Source: Cephalopachus bancanus (Eukaryota > Chordata > Mammalia > Primates > Tarsiidae). Taken from it: a DNA stretch of 64,000 bases. Of this stretch, positions 10,455 to 23,979 are shown piece by piece. Position numbers and translations under genes: made by a program. The stretch covers positions 992,001 to 1,056,000 of the forward strand of contig JAPVLO010000044.1 in the NCBI GenBank assembly GCA_027257055.1, given 5' to 3'. The notes below the pieces were generated by a model, which was not told the origin of the DNA, ran no database searches, and worked only from the letters and a program-made list of their open reading frames with translations. How positions within the stretch are numbered: the first letter of the stretch is position 1; the number at the start of each line of letters is the position of its first letter.

Positions 10455-12170
10455 ATAATTGACCTACTCATTTTTAAAGTAGCTACTAAGAATATAATTA
10501 TAACCAAAACAGCAACACAATTGAATGTGTGTTGAATTCTAAAATTATTAACACTAGATTAAAAAGTAATACCATATGCTTATATAGCATGAGTCTTTCT
10601 AGCTGCTCAGAGCACTTCACACGAGTTCCTTTAAATATGAATATCTTTTTTTTTTAATGGATGGGGGACCCAAATCCCACCAATGTCCTTTTCAAAGCTG
10701 GGCATTACCCCTAGGTCTCGTGTTTCCCAGTCTGGCCTTTCCCCACTAACGGAAATGCAAAGAATGTTCATTTTGACCTTCGGCCTGGTTGATAAAAGCT
10801 GTCTTCTCTCTGAAATATGTGTATATATACTGTGAGTTTTGTATTTATGTTATTTCCTGAAACGTGCAGATAAACAATGATAATTGGAAATGACTGGTGT
10901 GCTTTGGCAGATTTGAAATACTGTTAATACTTCATGTAAGGCCAAATGCTTCCTGTGATAAGCAGCCTTCACTTACCCAAAATGGGGGCCCATGATTAAC
11001 TGGCAATTGGTTGGTATTAATGATGAGGCATGTCCTTTAACTCTTTCTGCTGATGAGACCCTGGGCAGGTCTGAGACCAGCTTAGATGTGCAGGGTGGTT
11101 GAGTTTGAAACACAGACAACAGCCTGGTGCTCTTCCTCTCCAGCCCACATCTGCCTCCTAGTTCCTGGCAGCCCAATTACTTGTATTTCAAACTTCATTT
11201 CCATCTCAATGAGGTTATGTCCAATGTGAGTGCACCTTTCCCTGGCAGGGCCCATCCACCAACCTTGCTCTTTTATCTCCCCATTGGCCTCCAACATCGG
11301 AGGACTTGTAGTTCCTTATGATCTGCTGAACATTAATATTCACTAACTTGCTCCAGGGAGCTATGCTTCACCGAGCACATTTTCACCTGAAAGGAGTTGT
11401 TTAATATAAACATTTGGTTAATATTCTGTACATTTGAAAGTATTTTATCAGCATTGGTGTAGGACCAAAAGTCATTTAAATTCAATGGAAACTGATTATG
11501 CGCCAAGAATCAGTCCTTTCCAAAAGAGTGTGTTTCCCCCCTAATATAATGTATACATTATAAAACTCACTTACACGGTTGATGGGAACACTTTGTGGAC
11601 AAACCAGCAGCCCTGCATTTCATCTGACTGAGTATTCATCATCTCTGATGCTGGTGTTTAATGGGGAAAAGTATTATACAATATTGCTTTAAAAACTGTC
11701 TAAATATAATTATCAACATCTCTGGAGTGATAATAATTATCATAACAAGAGCTCATCAGAGGAAACATACAGTTTGATGAGGATCCTGTACTCTCGAGTT
11801 CCTGCCCTCTTGCAAAACAAGGATGCAATAACATTCCTCTTCTTCTTCTTTTTTTTTTAACCTCCCTAAAGAACCTTAGCTCTCTGAACTCTTCTTTTGG
11901 CCTCTCTACAATTTTTCTTTGCATGTATCTCCGTGAAACTCATTATCCAAAAGAGTTGTTAGATAGACAAATAAGCAGTCCCAAGAAGGGTTGAAATAGA
12001 GAAATGAAAAATAGATTCCTAGCTGGCTGAGATTTGTCTGAATTACTTCCAAACTTTTAAATAAAGTCTTCACAAAAACAAATTATTTCTGCTACTTAGT
12101 GTCTGTGTTTGATGCTAATTTTTCTTTAAACTTTTTTTCCTCTAACCAGGAAATATAAATCACTGGAGAG
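10455..12170. other. Repeat-poor block, possible conserved noncoding DNA
   Basis: I recognise no repeat in about 1.7 kb, while most neighbours carry one every few hundred bases. Between 10740 and 11040 there are many homeodomain/POU-like words (ggaaatgcaaag, gattaact, caattggt, attaatgat). No exon-like frame with splice sites was found. A regulatory role is inference only. Confidence 0.35.
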
Positions 12171-12220
12171 TAAACAAACAAACAAACAAAATATATATAT
12201 ACACACACATACATGCATGT
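12171..12220. repeat. Compound simple repeat (AAAC)n(AT)n(AC)n
   Basis: Runs of aaac, then at, then ac/cata are directly visible. They sit at the edge of the old L1 fragment that follows. Confidence 0.85.
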
Positions 12221-12850
12221 AACAAAATCTATGCAGCCACTATCCAGGTCAAGTCCTCATTATGTCCCTTCTTGATAAGAACTCTCTTCCTACTATATTG
12301 AGAGAGTGAGAGAGAGATGTTATCTTTCCCTACTACTATCATGTCTTGGCTTACAGCTGGAGTTTGTTTATTTTCAGTGCTTTATAGCATTCTGATGATA
12401 AGTGGATTTGCTCATCCATTTTAGTATTGATAATCATTTGATAAATTTTTATTTGGGGCAATAACAAGCTATAGTGCTGAGATTGTTAAGTTCTTATTAG
12501 TATAGATAGGCAGTCCTATACTAATATATACCTTACAGTATAATTGTTAGATCATAATATTTTTATTTGTTCAATTTTATCAGATAAGACAAATGCTTTC
12601 CAAAGTGATGTCACCAGTTTACAATCCTACCAACAGTGTATGAGAGTTCTGAATGTCCCATATCGTCATTAATACTTGATAATGTCAGACTTTTAAATGT
12701 AAGGCCAACTAGTGGGTGTGTAGCAGTATCTTAACTATAGCTTCAATCTGCGTTTATCTGGATGTGAATGAAATTGAACACATTCTCAACCTGTAACTGA
12801 CTATTGGGAATTATTTCGCTAAATATCTCTTCGAGCCCTTTGACTATATG
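12221..12850 (-). repeat. Old LINE-1 (L1M) fragment, antisense
   Basis: The plus strand shows antisense L1 wording: 'ctttccaaagtgatgtcacc', 'tcctaccaacagtgtatgag', 'aatacttgataatgtcagac', 'actagtgggtgtgtagcagt', ending near 'tcgagccctttgactat'. Highly diverged; no frame survives. Confidence 0.75.
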
Positions 12851-12859
12851 TGTAGTGTG

Positions 12860-15800
12860 TTATCTGATTGATTTGATGCCATTATAAGGGGATGATAGCC
12901 TTATCATTGTATGTATGAAGAAGGTACTCAGCACGATTATCTGGCACTTTTACATAAATTAACAATGATGAAGACTACAACATTAGTGTAGATTGCCTAG
13001 CTTGAGTCTGCTATTTCTGATATACTTATGGATTTCCACAATAAAGAAAATATGGACCACTGAAAAGGGCCATTGGAGCCATATATCAACATCAAGACTC
13101 CTTTGCTTGTAGTTGGGCAGTTTTGGAAGGGCTCTGACTCCTTCAAGGATCATTTAGATTGCTGCAGAAGGGATTTAATAATGCATACCATAGAGTACCA
13201 GAAAAAAAATTTGTTTTCTGTCAGTGAATAGCCAACTTACTCACAAGACCTTGGAAGAATACCAAAAAGCAATCTCTTGAATACTCAAAGCACTCATTAG
13301 TGCTCTGACAGTGGAAATAGTTGTGTCCTAATTGGCAACATAGCCACATACATGATCATCACAGTGAGTCAGACCACAAAACACTCAGCTTGGAATTTTT
13401 TATGAAGAGAATTTGGGCAAGAATGTGCCCAACTTACCATCTGAGATGTTGCTTCCAATGGTTCAGACTCCTTCAATCTATAGAATGTACTTAGGATTTA
13501 TCTCCTGCAATTAAACACTTCTTGATTCTATTTGTGATAACAGGGTTCACACATTTCCTCTGAATGTCTCAAGTTCTAGTTCTCCAAGAAAGGTCATTGG
13601 TGACTCCAGTTGCCCACCCAAAGAACGTGTCCCCTTTTTTACTATAAATCTTTTAAAAAATCACCCCATAGGTCATTTTTTAACATATAAAGGACTATAT
13701 TTGAGTTGGGCACTGATTAAGCTTCTGGAGTAGTAGCTTTTCTGTAAGATTCTTTTGTAAATATGTTCGCAGAAAAGCTATGGCTGTGGCATGTATTCAG
13801 TGCTTGGCCCAAGCAGAGGCTCATATGATAACTCACTCCTAATCTTGGGATAGGTGAGACCGCATAGCCCCTTCTGCTCTCTCCTCCTTTTATAAAGGAA
13901 TCAGCTGACTTGAAGCTGAACAAATGGCAACTGCCATCATAACACAGAAACCATTCCTTCTTCCATGGAAACTGAAGAATCAATGCACACTTAAGGCTTG
14001 GATTTACTCAATAAATGCACAATGATACAATGTATAGGCATTTGATTTGTTTATCTTCAGAAGCATTTGGAGCATGGTAGAGAATTAATACCTTTTCCTT
14101 AAACACACCTGTCAAGAGGTGAAGAGGGATACTTGGAATTTCTTACATATTTTGTTCTACTTTATTTCAGCAGCATCTTCTTAATGAAACCACATTTCAT
14201 TTCCAAATTTCAAGGATGTTATTAATCCCTGAATGCAATGGCTCCAATTCTGTTTTCTCTCAAAGATCTTTGAAATTGATTCGCCAATATATTGTTCCTA
14301 AGTTCTATACCTAAGGGACAGCACAGGGATCCGAAGAACTGCCCGGATCCATCTGACATCTATAAACTAAACAATTTGGCTCAGTAATGATGAGAATATC
14401 AGAGGCATACATCTGCCTAATATTTAAAGGGTAAATGTCTCAATTTTGCTCCCATGTTCGTCTGGGTAGTGCATTCTCCTCTAGCTCAGTACTGAAGGAT
14501 AATTGCTTCTTATTGTCTATATCAAAGTAGTTCCATTACATAAATGGTTGGAGGGAGAAGGGGGAAAAAAGAGATTTTCTATGAGAAAGCATTGCCAGGG
14601 GCTGTTTCTTCAGACTTCACATAACCTCGTTCCAAAAAAAAACCAAACCAACGAGTTGAAAGGAGCAATAACTTGGATGAGGAGGCATGAAAGTTCGGTT
14701 TCTACTTCTGTCCTACTTCCGTTGTCTCCAGTCCCTCAGACAGAGCTGGGCAGTACAGTACAGACTGTGATACAAAGGGTCTTTCTGCATGAAATCCATG
14801 TTCCTTTAACTCTCTGCAGAGTGCTGTTTTTCTCTGTGTCATTCTCAGCCATTAACATTTTAATTTAGCTTCATATGGCACTGTTCTGCAGATGAATTTG
14901 CTTTCTTGCTTTTGTTTATTGTACAAGTGACAAACATGAGGGCATTTTCGTGATGTAAAAAAATGCTGTGAAGTTGTGAAAATGAGGTGATTTCTCCTTG
15001 CCAAGCTCCAAGGAATGTGAAAGCAGAGATGACTCTGACAAGGAACTGTAAATATTCCCAATATTAAATTGTTCAGTAGACTTGGTCTGAACTAAATGAG
15101 GTCTGGTGGAGGCCTAGAGACAAATTGGACCCTGAACTTCTCTCTGCTAAGATGGGATGAGGCTAATCTGAGTCTTCAGAAAGTCATTCAATCAACATTC
15201 TCTTTAATGGTGATACCTCCTTCTTTCTGAAGAGTTTAAGTAGCATTTAGAAATTAGACACACCCTGTTTAGAGGGCATAAGTAGGCTGTTCATCGTTAT
15301 AAAACTATTTTCACACATTGAAGGATATTCGTTTTATGACTCTATCACTTCCTGAGATCTGTACATTCTTACATTTGCCTGCTGCTCCCCAAGCAATCAT
15401 TGATGGATTGGGTCTATAAGAAAACAACTTCCTCATGGGAGGATTTAAAGTAGAAAAATTACAGGTTTGGAGATGGGAAGCAGAAGAAACTATCTTATAA
15501 AGGTTTTCTCTTCCCTATACACCATATATGCCTAAGCACTTCACCTTCTAATATTTTTTGAGACATCTTCTGGTGATGTATACAGTCTAAGTCAGGGATG
15601 GCCAATATTTGTTCAATATATGTCTAATCACCAATCCAGAGTTCATGATGGGCACAGCTAATCAAGCACAGCACTCTCTTCCTGCTGAACCATGACTCAG
15701 AATCCTTCTCAGGACAACACTGCATGCAGACTTTGAGTTTATCAGAGTTGCAGTGCAAGGTGAAATAAACTATCGTCCCATTTCTGAGCTCAACCACTGA

Positions 15801-16080
15801 TATGGTTCCTCTTCTTAGGATAGGAGGCCAGATATCATTTCACCCAGACAATCTTAGTATGGATGCTATAAATATTCTACTCTTCCTATAGTCCTCCCTC
15901 CTTCTGCCTCTAGTGAAGCATTCCAGGTATAGGAGGGAACACACCGTTGACAGGCAAACAGTTTCTTCTTTGTCTCATTCCAAGCCACCTCTTCTCTTAT
16001 GTTCCTGTGCTTTCTACCTGCATTCATTAGGTATTTGGATTGCTCTCTCGTGGTTCATCCTGTAATTCCTAAAAATGCTG
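12860..16080. other. Unique-looking 3.2 kb, no gene recognised
   Basis: No repeat family was placed with confidence. Open frames at 13717-13983 (minus) and 14503-14868 (plus, 121 codons) have no recognisable domain or supporting splice structure. Some of the block may be very old, unrecognised repeats. Confidence 0.4.
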
Positions 16081-16087
16081 TTTTCTG

Positions 16088-17005
16088 CAGGTATGGTAGG
16101 CAGAATTCTGAAAGAACCCTCACTCCCTAGTGTTCATACTGTTTATTCCAATGATTAAGTTACATGCTATGACAAAGGTGAAGGGATTTTTTAGATGTTT
16201 CAGAGGTCCCAAGTTAGTGGATTTTGAGTTAATCACAAACAAGACTATTGTGAATGGGTCTGATCTAATACAGTGCATTCTTAAAAGACTGAACTCTTTC
16301 TGTAGGAAGAAGTAGAAATTCTGCTGGCCTTGAAGGATCAAACAGTCATGTAGTTATACTGCCTATGGAGAGGGCCAAATGGCAAGGACTCTGAGAGCAG
16401 GCCCTACCTGCTGAGAGCAGCTCTTGGCCAACTGCTGCCAAGAAAAAGAGAACCTTTGTTACAGGGCCACAAGAAAATAAAGTCTTCCAATAACCTGGAG
16501 AAGATTGGAGGTGAATATTTCTCTGGTTGAGCCTCCAGATAAGGAGGTAGATAGCCATCATATTTTTTTCAGCCTTGTGGGAACCCGACTAAAATCTGTC
16601 TGGTAGGCTGGGCTCGGCGGCTCAGCCTGTAATCCTGTGCTTTGGGAGGCCGAGGTGAGTGGATTGCCTGAGCCTGCGGGTTCAAGACCCACCTGGGCAA
16701 CTTGGCGAGACCTCATCTCTAATCAGCCAGGCATAGTAGCGCGTGCCTGCAATTCCAGCTACTCGGAAGGCTGACGTGGAAGGATCACCAGAGCCCAGTG
16801 GGTCAGACCGGCTGCGGTGGCCGGTAGCGTGCCACTGCACTCCAGTCTGGGTGACAGAGTGAGACTCCAACTCAAAAATTAAAAATTAAAAATATATATA
16901 TATCTGGTTTGTGACCCACAAAACCTGTAAGATAATCTGCTTATGCCATGTTAAGCCACTATGTTTGTGGTAATTTGTTATACGATAATAGAAAACTAAT
17001 ACATC
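16088..17005 (+). repeat. MLT1-like MaLR LTR, split by an Alu
   Basis: It starts 'ggtaggcagaattctgaaag' and ends, beyond the Alu, with 'gttaagccactatgtttgtg', 'gtaatttgttatacgataat' and 'gaaaactaatacatc', the usual end of this LTR type. Ancient, with no coding content. A second copy of the same type lies at 43156-43677. Confidence 0.7.
16605..16900 (+). repeat. Alu, lineage-specific subfamily, inside LTR
   Basis: Starts 'aggctgggctcggcggctca', with left and right arms and an (A)nTT-type tail. The direct repeat tctggt (16599-16604 and 16903-16908) may be a short remnant of the TSD. The middle linker is shortened ('ctcatctctaatcagccagg'). Confidence 0.9.
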
Positions 17006-17408
17006 AGGCCAGATATAAACCAGAATAAGTGATTGTCTACTTGGTTCTTTCTGCTGCCTCTTAAAATCAGCAAACAAAACATTTTGAATGTCTTATTGGT
17101 TTCTCCTGTAGGAAAATGAGCATCTGTAATAACAACAACCAGTAATAGTATTAGAGGAATTAAAGACATTTCAAAACTTCCTATGATACGTTAATTATTT
17201 CTAGTCCATATGAAAATCTAAAGAGATAGAATCAACCTTTCTATTCATCTTCACTCCCCTGGGGTAGCAATAAGATACTGCTAGTCCAAAGAAGGAATGG
17301 GTGGGATTCTTGCCTTTGGAAATGCCCAGCTGGTGAAATAGAGTGAGCTCTAATTTAAAAAAGGAATCTTAACAGCCCCTAAGCCTTCCTTTCGTGAGTT
17401 CTCTTTTT

Positions 17409-17829
17409 TTAAAATTTAAAGATGTGGGGTACAATTCAGGGTTAGGTAGATAGGTGGTCATCATACAGGTACTCTTATTGATGTTATGTGCCCCCCCTCT
17501 CCCCTGGTAGTGTCCCACTACTGCCAATCTCATTCTTATAGTATTGTGATAGATGTTCAGGGTCCGCTTATGAGTGAATACATGTAGTACTCAGATCTTT
17601 GTTTCTGTGACAAATCACTGACTATTATAGACTCTAATTCCATCCAAGTGCTGCAAAGTCCATAATTTTGTTTTTCTTTATGACTGCATAATATTCCAAC
17701 ATGTAAATGTGTCACATTTTCTTCGTCTACTTTTGATGAGTAGCATGACTGGTTTCATGTTTTTGCTATTGTGAATAATGCTGCAATAAACATGAGTGTG
17801 CTGGTATCTTTTTTGTAGAGTGGTTTGTT
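17409..17829 (-). mobile_element. 5'-truncated LINE-1, antisense, with TSD
   Basis: About 420 bp of L1 3' end in reverse, starting 'aaagatgtggggtacaattc' (complement of the lineage L1 3' terminus) and running into the ORF2 end ('gctgcaataaacatgagtg'). A 15-bp TSD, gtgagttctcttttt, is present at 17394-17408 and 17830-17844. Confidence 0.9.
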
Positions 17830-17844
17830 GTGAGTTCTCTTTTT

Positions 17845-19190
17845 GGCAGTGCTAAAGCAATTTACCCTACCTTTTCCTCTACTCATTTCTCACTTGAGGG
17901 GGTACTGCTTTCTTCAAGACATTTGGTAGGAAACAAACAAGAAAAATCATTTACATTTTTGAAAAGTTTCAGAGATGAGTGTGTCTTTTTACTGCCACTA
18001 CTTGTGGCAGCCAGGTTTACCACCAATAACTATTTATCATAGAATTTTTTTACACCAAATAAAATGGATCCTCTCCCTTTTTTGGAAAGACCTTTTTAAC
18101 TCTTGGTTTTATTTGTGATTTTCATTAATTTATACTATAAAGTGAAGATTAAAAAATATAAGAATTTTACCTACTTTATATGGGTTTTGTGAAGATTAAA
18201 CTTGGAAATACATGAGAAGTTCTTAGCACTTCTCACTTCTTAGTAAGGCACATAATACTTGCTTATTATGTCTTAACTGTTATTACTATAATAACTATTG
18301 TATATCTAGTATGTTCCCAGCAATGTGTATGACCTTAAATGGAAAAGCAAAAATTCTTGTGTGCCAGCTGCTTATGTCACAATAGAGACCCTTTGATTCA
18401 ACATCACAATGCTTCTGGTCGTTAAGGGGTGGGTGGGGCTTGGAGCCAGAGTATAAATTTGGGAACTTGAACTTGTTGAAACCAGACAACCAAACTCCAT
18501 CCGTTAAGAGGAGCTCAATCCAGAGAGGTAGGGTAGGGTGTTGACATAATGGGTGATAGTTGAGAAAAATTGCTGTTTGGAGCATTTTCTAGACTAATGG
18601 AGGAAAGAAGGAAAGAGAATTGAGTCAATGGTTATAAAATTTCAGTATCAAGAAAGTCTAATCTGAGAGTACCAGACAATTATGAAGATAATGGTGTATG
18701 GGTATTGGTTACCTAAAGATATGCCAAACTGGAAGAATAATGGGTCCCCTTAGAGTTACTTCTTTCTCTAGACTCACAAAAGTGCTTATTTAAGTTAGTT
18801 ATTAAATTGCCAATTTTGTACATATATATGCACACATACATTCATAATATACCATTGAAAAGGCAGTTTAGCTAATCATGGGATCTTGACATCTGTTTCT
18901 ATGTCCTTGCTATTTGTTCATAAACTGTAGGCAAGTTCAACAAGACCTGCCTTATAAAACTATAAAACAACTGAAAAGTTTTTCTGCTGTTTGACTTGTA
19001 TAATCATTGTATTTTACATTTTTATTCCTTTAAAAAATGTCATCCTTTTCCCAGGTTTCTTCTGATCACTGGGGCAGAAGCACCTGAATTTCTGTCATCA
19101 GTTGTGGTTCAGCCATGCTAATACTAGAAGTATAAGAACATTATAATCCCAGAGTGATAGGAAGACCTTTTCAAGGAAGATGAGATACCC
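17845..19190. other. Unique-looking DNA, no gene seen
   Basis: Only a weak MIR-like stretch near 18185-18260 ('gaagattaaacttggaaata', 'gttcttagcact') was noticed. No coding signal. Confidence 0.4.
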
Positions 19191-19199
19191 AGAAGCTGT

Positions 19200-19420
19200 A
19201 AAAGAGAAGTCTGAAGGATTTGACCACGTTAAAATGAAAAACTTCGGTTCAGAAAAACACCAGAAACAAATTCAAAGGATAAAATACTCACTGGAGGAGC
19301 CCAATCTTTCAACACATCTGACAATTCACAAAGAGCAACTACAGTACGACTTTCAAAATGAACAAAAAGGTAAGAAAATGGGCAATGTGCACTAAGAGGT
19401 TACTACATAAGAAGAAACAG
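19200..19420 (+). repeat. Probable old LINE-1 (L1M) ORF2 fragment
   Basis: Words such as 'aaaacttcggttcagaaaaa', 'caccagaaacaaattcaaag' and 'aagaaaatgggcaatgtg' resemble the C-terminal ORF2 region of old L1s. It overlaps a 71-codon plus frame (19180-19395). Weak match. Confidence 0.4.
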
Positions 19421-19429
19421 GAATGTTCT

Positions 19430-20090
19430 ATTAACCAACAAAAGGCTAATCCTAAAGAGTGGAGACCAAAATTTAGCAAAGATAAAAATTACCGAAGATT
19501 AAAATGAATACCTCTGGCCATAAATAAAAATATTGTTGGCAAGAGAGTGGCATAATTGACATGTTTCTGGCAAATAACAGGCATTCAAAAAACTTTGGAT
19601 AAATGAATCCACTGGAGATATCCACTAGAATTACCCACTAGGAATAATAAACAGAACCAATGACTGACTTTGTGGTCCTGAATTTGTGGTCTAATGAAGT
19701 GGAGGCTCCCCTTGTGTCATGGCCTTACCTCTTAATCAAAGAAGAATGACTCGTTTTGGTAACTCACTCCAAATAGCAGAAATTCTTTTTGACAATCTAG
19801 AATTTATTTGGTTAAGTCTGGGACTGAATGTTTTTTCCTTTGTACCTTTTCCTGCCTAATTTTTTCCCCAATACTTGAAGTTTATTACCAGGCTGTCATG
19901 GTGTCTCCCCAGGATATGGAACAGACCTTTTTATTCTCAACTGGATCTTTCTTTTCTTTGATTTGGGAATTTTTTTATTATGTCTTTTAATTTCATTTTC
20001 TGTTCTCCTTTCCTACTTCATAAGCTACTAGTCACTATACGTTGAATCTCTTTTCCTTATTATGCCATAGATTTCATGTTTATCTATAAT
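19430..20090. other. Unique-looking DNA, no gene seen
   Basis: AT-rich, with no recognised repeat and no meaningful frame. Confidence 0.4.
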
Positions 20091-20099
20091 CACTGTTTT

Positions 20100-20278
20100 G
20101 TGTTAGGGATTTTTGTCTCTCTTGGGACATTTGACAGTGTCTATAGACATATTTGTGACATCTAACAAGTAGAGGCTAGGGATTCTGCTAAACATCCTGC
20201 AATGCTCAGGACAGCCACTGCACAATAAAAAAATTATCTAACTAAAATGTCAATAGTGCTCAGTTTGAGATACCCATC
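20100..20278 (+). repeat. MER5A-like hAT DNA transposon relic
   Basis: Clear MER5A order: 'gggacatttgacagtgtcta', 'agtagaggctagggattctg', 'aaacatcctgcaatgctcag', 'gacagccactgcacaataaa', 'atgtcaatagtgctcagttt'. Non-autonomous and ancient. Confidence 0.9.
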
Positions 20279-20284
20279 CTGGGT

Positions 20285-22740
20285 TCAGAGCTGGATCCTG
20301 ATAAATCTGTAACTTCAGGTGATCTCAAATTATAATTGAAAAATAATCCAGAACTTCTATAGGAGCAACATGTAGATACTTCCTTCTATAGATAATATTT
20401 CCAGATACTATAGCTGATACTGGGGGAATCTGGGAGCATATGTACAGATATGTGAAGCACAAAACCAGAGAGATGTTCTTAAGTACTTAATTTCTAGTTT
20501 AAATAATAGATGCTATAATAAACCTTGATTAAATCTTAATTATCTGACATGCTCAGGGTTTGTGCAATTTGTGTGAATTACATTTTGACATTAATGAAAG
20601 CTAAACTGCAAAATATTTTGGCTTCAACCTTTGTTTGTTTGTCTTTTAAAAAAGGCATTTTCTGACTGAGGTTCTTGTAATGTCTCTGAATTAAACAAGT
20701 TGAAAGCCCTGAAATCCTATATAAATAAAGGAGAAGAATATTTTTGTTATGAACATAATTTCTCCTAGATTCAAGATGGGAATAAAATGATAACTGAACA
20801 CAATGTATTTTCTAAAGTGATTTTAAAAAAAAAGTAAATATCCAGCAATATTGGGTTTCAGTTAATCAGCAACTGACTGAAATTGTCTTTAGCACTTCAA
20901 CCACATGTTTACAACACTCTTATCATGATGAAGAAATTCCATGAGACTAATGAACTGACTATGCTTTTTTATCTTTTTTCATGAATACACAAAATATTTG
21001 AGTGCTTGCTGTTCTAATTGTTTGCAAATTCATTTGCATGATTTCCTTCAATATTTCTTAGAAACTATAAAATTAATTACTTGATCTCTATAAGAATAAG
21101 CATCCTGTCTCCTCCCTTTCTGTATTAAGCCTAATTTAAAGGGAGGAATTAATTCAATAGAGTCTCATTATTTGCTCAAATTACACATGCATAATGAGAT
21201 CTTAGTAGGAAAGGATGTTGAATGCTACCTTTGAGACTCAATCAGTACCTTGGGGCAAAAAATATGATAGTCTAAACATGTAGTCATAGGACTTCCCAGA
21301 TGATGATAGCCTTCAAATGTTCAATCCTGTGTGTTCTAGGGCTCCTCTCAATTCTAAAATGTTAAAAAAAAAAAAAAGATTCAGAGACGGGTAGGAAACC
21401 ATTTAAGGAGGCAGAAGGCTTCATTGTCATTACTGGAGTGGGAGTCTAGGGTTCAAATTTCCAAAACTCATTGATACTCTACACTTGATACAATGATGGG
21501 ATAAGCTAAGACAGGACAAGAAAAATTATTACCTTATCAACTTTCTTTTTTTTATGGCCAGTCCTTTATATCCCCAATCTTAGATAAAAACTGACAGATC
21601 ATATCTGAAGCAAACTTTGGATGCCACTTTCTTTTCTCTATTTCATTCTTTCTCTCTCTCAGTAGTTCTGTGGGGTTAACCAGAACAATCTTAAGTGTAT
21701 AACTTACATATTCTTTCATAGATGTTTTTAAGTTGAACAATTACCATTTCATTTATAAAGGGAGCTAATCCAAAGATTACTCAACCTGTAGTCTCTTTGG
21801 CTGTTGCAGCACTAGCTATTCAAAGTTAGTTGGACCACACTTCTTTGCTTACACCTAGCCATATTTCAAAGAGAATTTAAGTTGGCTTACAAAGATGCCA
21901 AAACTATGCTGTATTCATGTTTCACCCCTCCATGTAATTGTGAGGGCAATTGAAATAGCAGCTAGTGCAAAATCTTTTAGTCATTATTGGACACTTTTTG
22001 CAGTAAAAAAAATTCGTTCAGTATCTGCTGTGTCCTCAGCACTAAGTTGAACACTGAATTTTATAATCTCCAAAGCATTTCCCCTATCCAGAATTCAGAT
22101 ATTCAGAAAATTTCTTCATCTAAAAATAGTCAAGAGACATTAATTAAATCTTTGATCAAACCTCTGATCAGCCCAAATAGTAGAGTTGTACCTCTGTTCG
22201 TGACTGAAGACTTATTTACTCATACTGTGCTCATAAGTTTAACAATTATGACTCTCTGATGTTCAAGCTCACATGTTCTTTAGGAGCAATGAATTAGAAG
22301 GTGATAGAAGATTTCTACTGCCAGTATGTTGATGGCTGAAAGCCTCTGCAAGTCAGAGAGAAGACACTTGAAAAATAGGTAAAAGGCAAAACCTTCTGAC
22401 TATGAGAGTGCTAAGTACAGAGACATACAGTCAGAAAACACCATGCAATAATGAATGGCAAAATGTACTTAATACACCGTGCAGAAAAAGACAGAGATGT
22501 ATAAGATATATCACAAATGTGCTTCTTTCCAAAATGTTTACACTCTTTTAAATGCTTGGGCCTAAGGAAGAAAGCACTCAGTTATCTGGAAAACTTGGCC
22601 ACTCTGGTGGATTTATATTTTGGATAGCTGAGGTTTTAGCATTGTTTACAAAGCAGGACTAACAGCAAATGTTGGGTTATCTGTCATTTCTTTTGAAAGC
22701 TTTTAAGGTAAAGTAAGTATTGAAAACTCTAACAGTGAAA
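20285..22740. other. Unique-looking 2.4 kb, no gene recognised
   Basis: AT-rich DNA with scattered homopolymers (for example an A run at 21363-21377). No repeat family or exon was recognised. The 90-codon frame at 21987-22259 has no recognisable domain. Confidence 0.4.
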
Positions 22741-22751
22741 GAATGCTTCTA

Positions 22752-22897
22752 TAGCACATGCCTGTAGTTTCAGCTACTTGGAAGGCTGAGGCAGAAGGAT
22801 CACCTGAGCCCAGCAAGTCATGCTGGTGTGACCATGAGTGTGCCACTGCACTCCAGCCTGGGTGACAGAGTGAGATGCTGACTCAAAAAAAAAAAAA
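22752..22897 (+). repeat. Alu right-arm fragment
   Basis: Starts inside the right monomer ('tagcacatgcctgtag') and ends 'agtgagatgctgactc' plus an A tail. The left monomer is absent, so this is a 5'-truncated copy. Its right arm is closer to AluJ than to the young copies. TSD uncertain. Confidence 0.85.
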
Positions 22898-23154
22898 GAA
22901 TTTATGCTAGGTCTTGATGCTGGGCTAGAATCTGAATAGGTGATGGGGTTTCACACTGATTAAATATGAAGTATTTTTTGTTGTTGTTCTCTTTATCCTA
23001 TCTTTGAAAAGTGGTCCAAGGAGAGTAACAACTTGAGGATAGAAATTCTGAAGAAGTCAGAGCAAAATCTTCCCTCTTCATCTTTTTCTTAGTCCTCTTT
23101 CATCTCTTTTTCTTCCTCCAAGCATCCTGAGTCAAGGTATTTGCTCCAGTGTAA

Positions 23155-23275
23155 TGTGGAGAGCAAAGGAAGGCTGTAGGACTCATGCCCTTGGTTCAAC
23201 TTCTGGTTTTGTACCAGCTGGGTGACCTTGAGCAAGATGCTGAGCCTGTACTCCTGGAGAAGACACTGGCACTCA
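23155..23275 (+). repeat. MIR-like fragment
   Basis: 'cagctgggtgaccttgagca' is typical of MIR; the flanks are diverged. Confidence 0.5.
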
Positions 23276-23979
23276 CAAATCATGATCCTATTGATGGTGG
23301 GAGTCAGTAGGACGATATAGGTGATGAGTATTTTCTAAACCAGAAAATTCTATAAGAAATATTGTAAGTGTTAGTTTTCCATTGAGTGATGATATTCTTC
23401 GAAATTCCTTTTATTTTTCCTCCACAAACATAGGACCTCAGGGGCCTGATTATGGGAACAAGCTGTCCTTTGGGGCTTTAAATCACTCAGCACAATAGTA
23501 ATGCTGTGATTATTATTACATATGGTTTAAATCTCAGCATAAAGAACAAGTAGTTGAAAAACCTCTTCTTTCCAACATTTGCTATAGGAAAGTATGTAAA
23601 AATGGGTGATATCTGGTTGATCGAATGAGATGTACTGGGAATTGACAAATGTCTAGATAGTAAGACAGAGAGTCAGTCTGTCTAGAGGTTTGGGGAGATA
23701 TGATGATGATTGATGACTGCTTCTTCAATCTATCATGATCTGTTAGGTTCAAGTCCACAGACTGGAAATTTTTATTAATCAGATGGGTGAGGGGGCAGCA
23801 TGGCCACTCACACAAGATGAGCTTCTTTCCATCTAATCCCAGACTGGCTACCACTCCATTTACCAGAAAAAAAGGCCTGCTGTGTCTCACTCAGAATAGT
23901 ACTCTGCTCGGATTTTGCTCCTAATGAGAAAGAGCTCATTGTTCTAATTGGTTTGAGAGTGAATCCTACTTTGTGTCCC

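Noticed and set aside
14503..14868. 121-codon plus-strand open frame
   Set aside because: No recognisable domain, no promoter or splice evidence, and composition like its surroundings.
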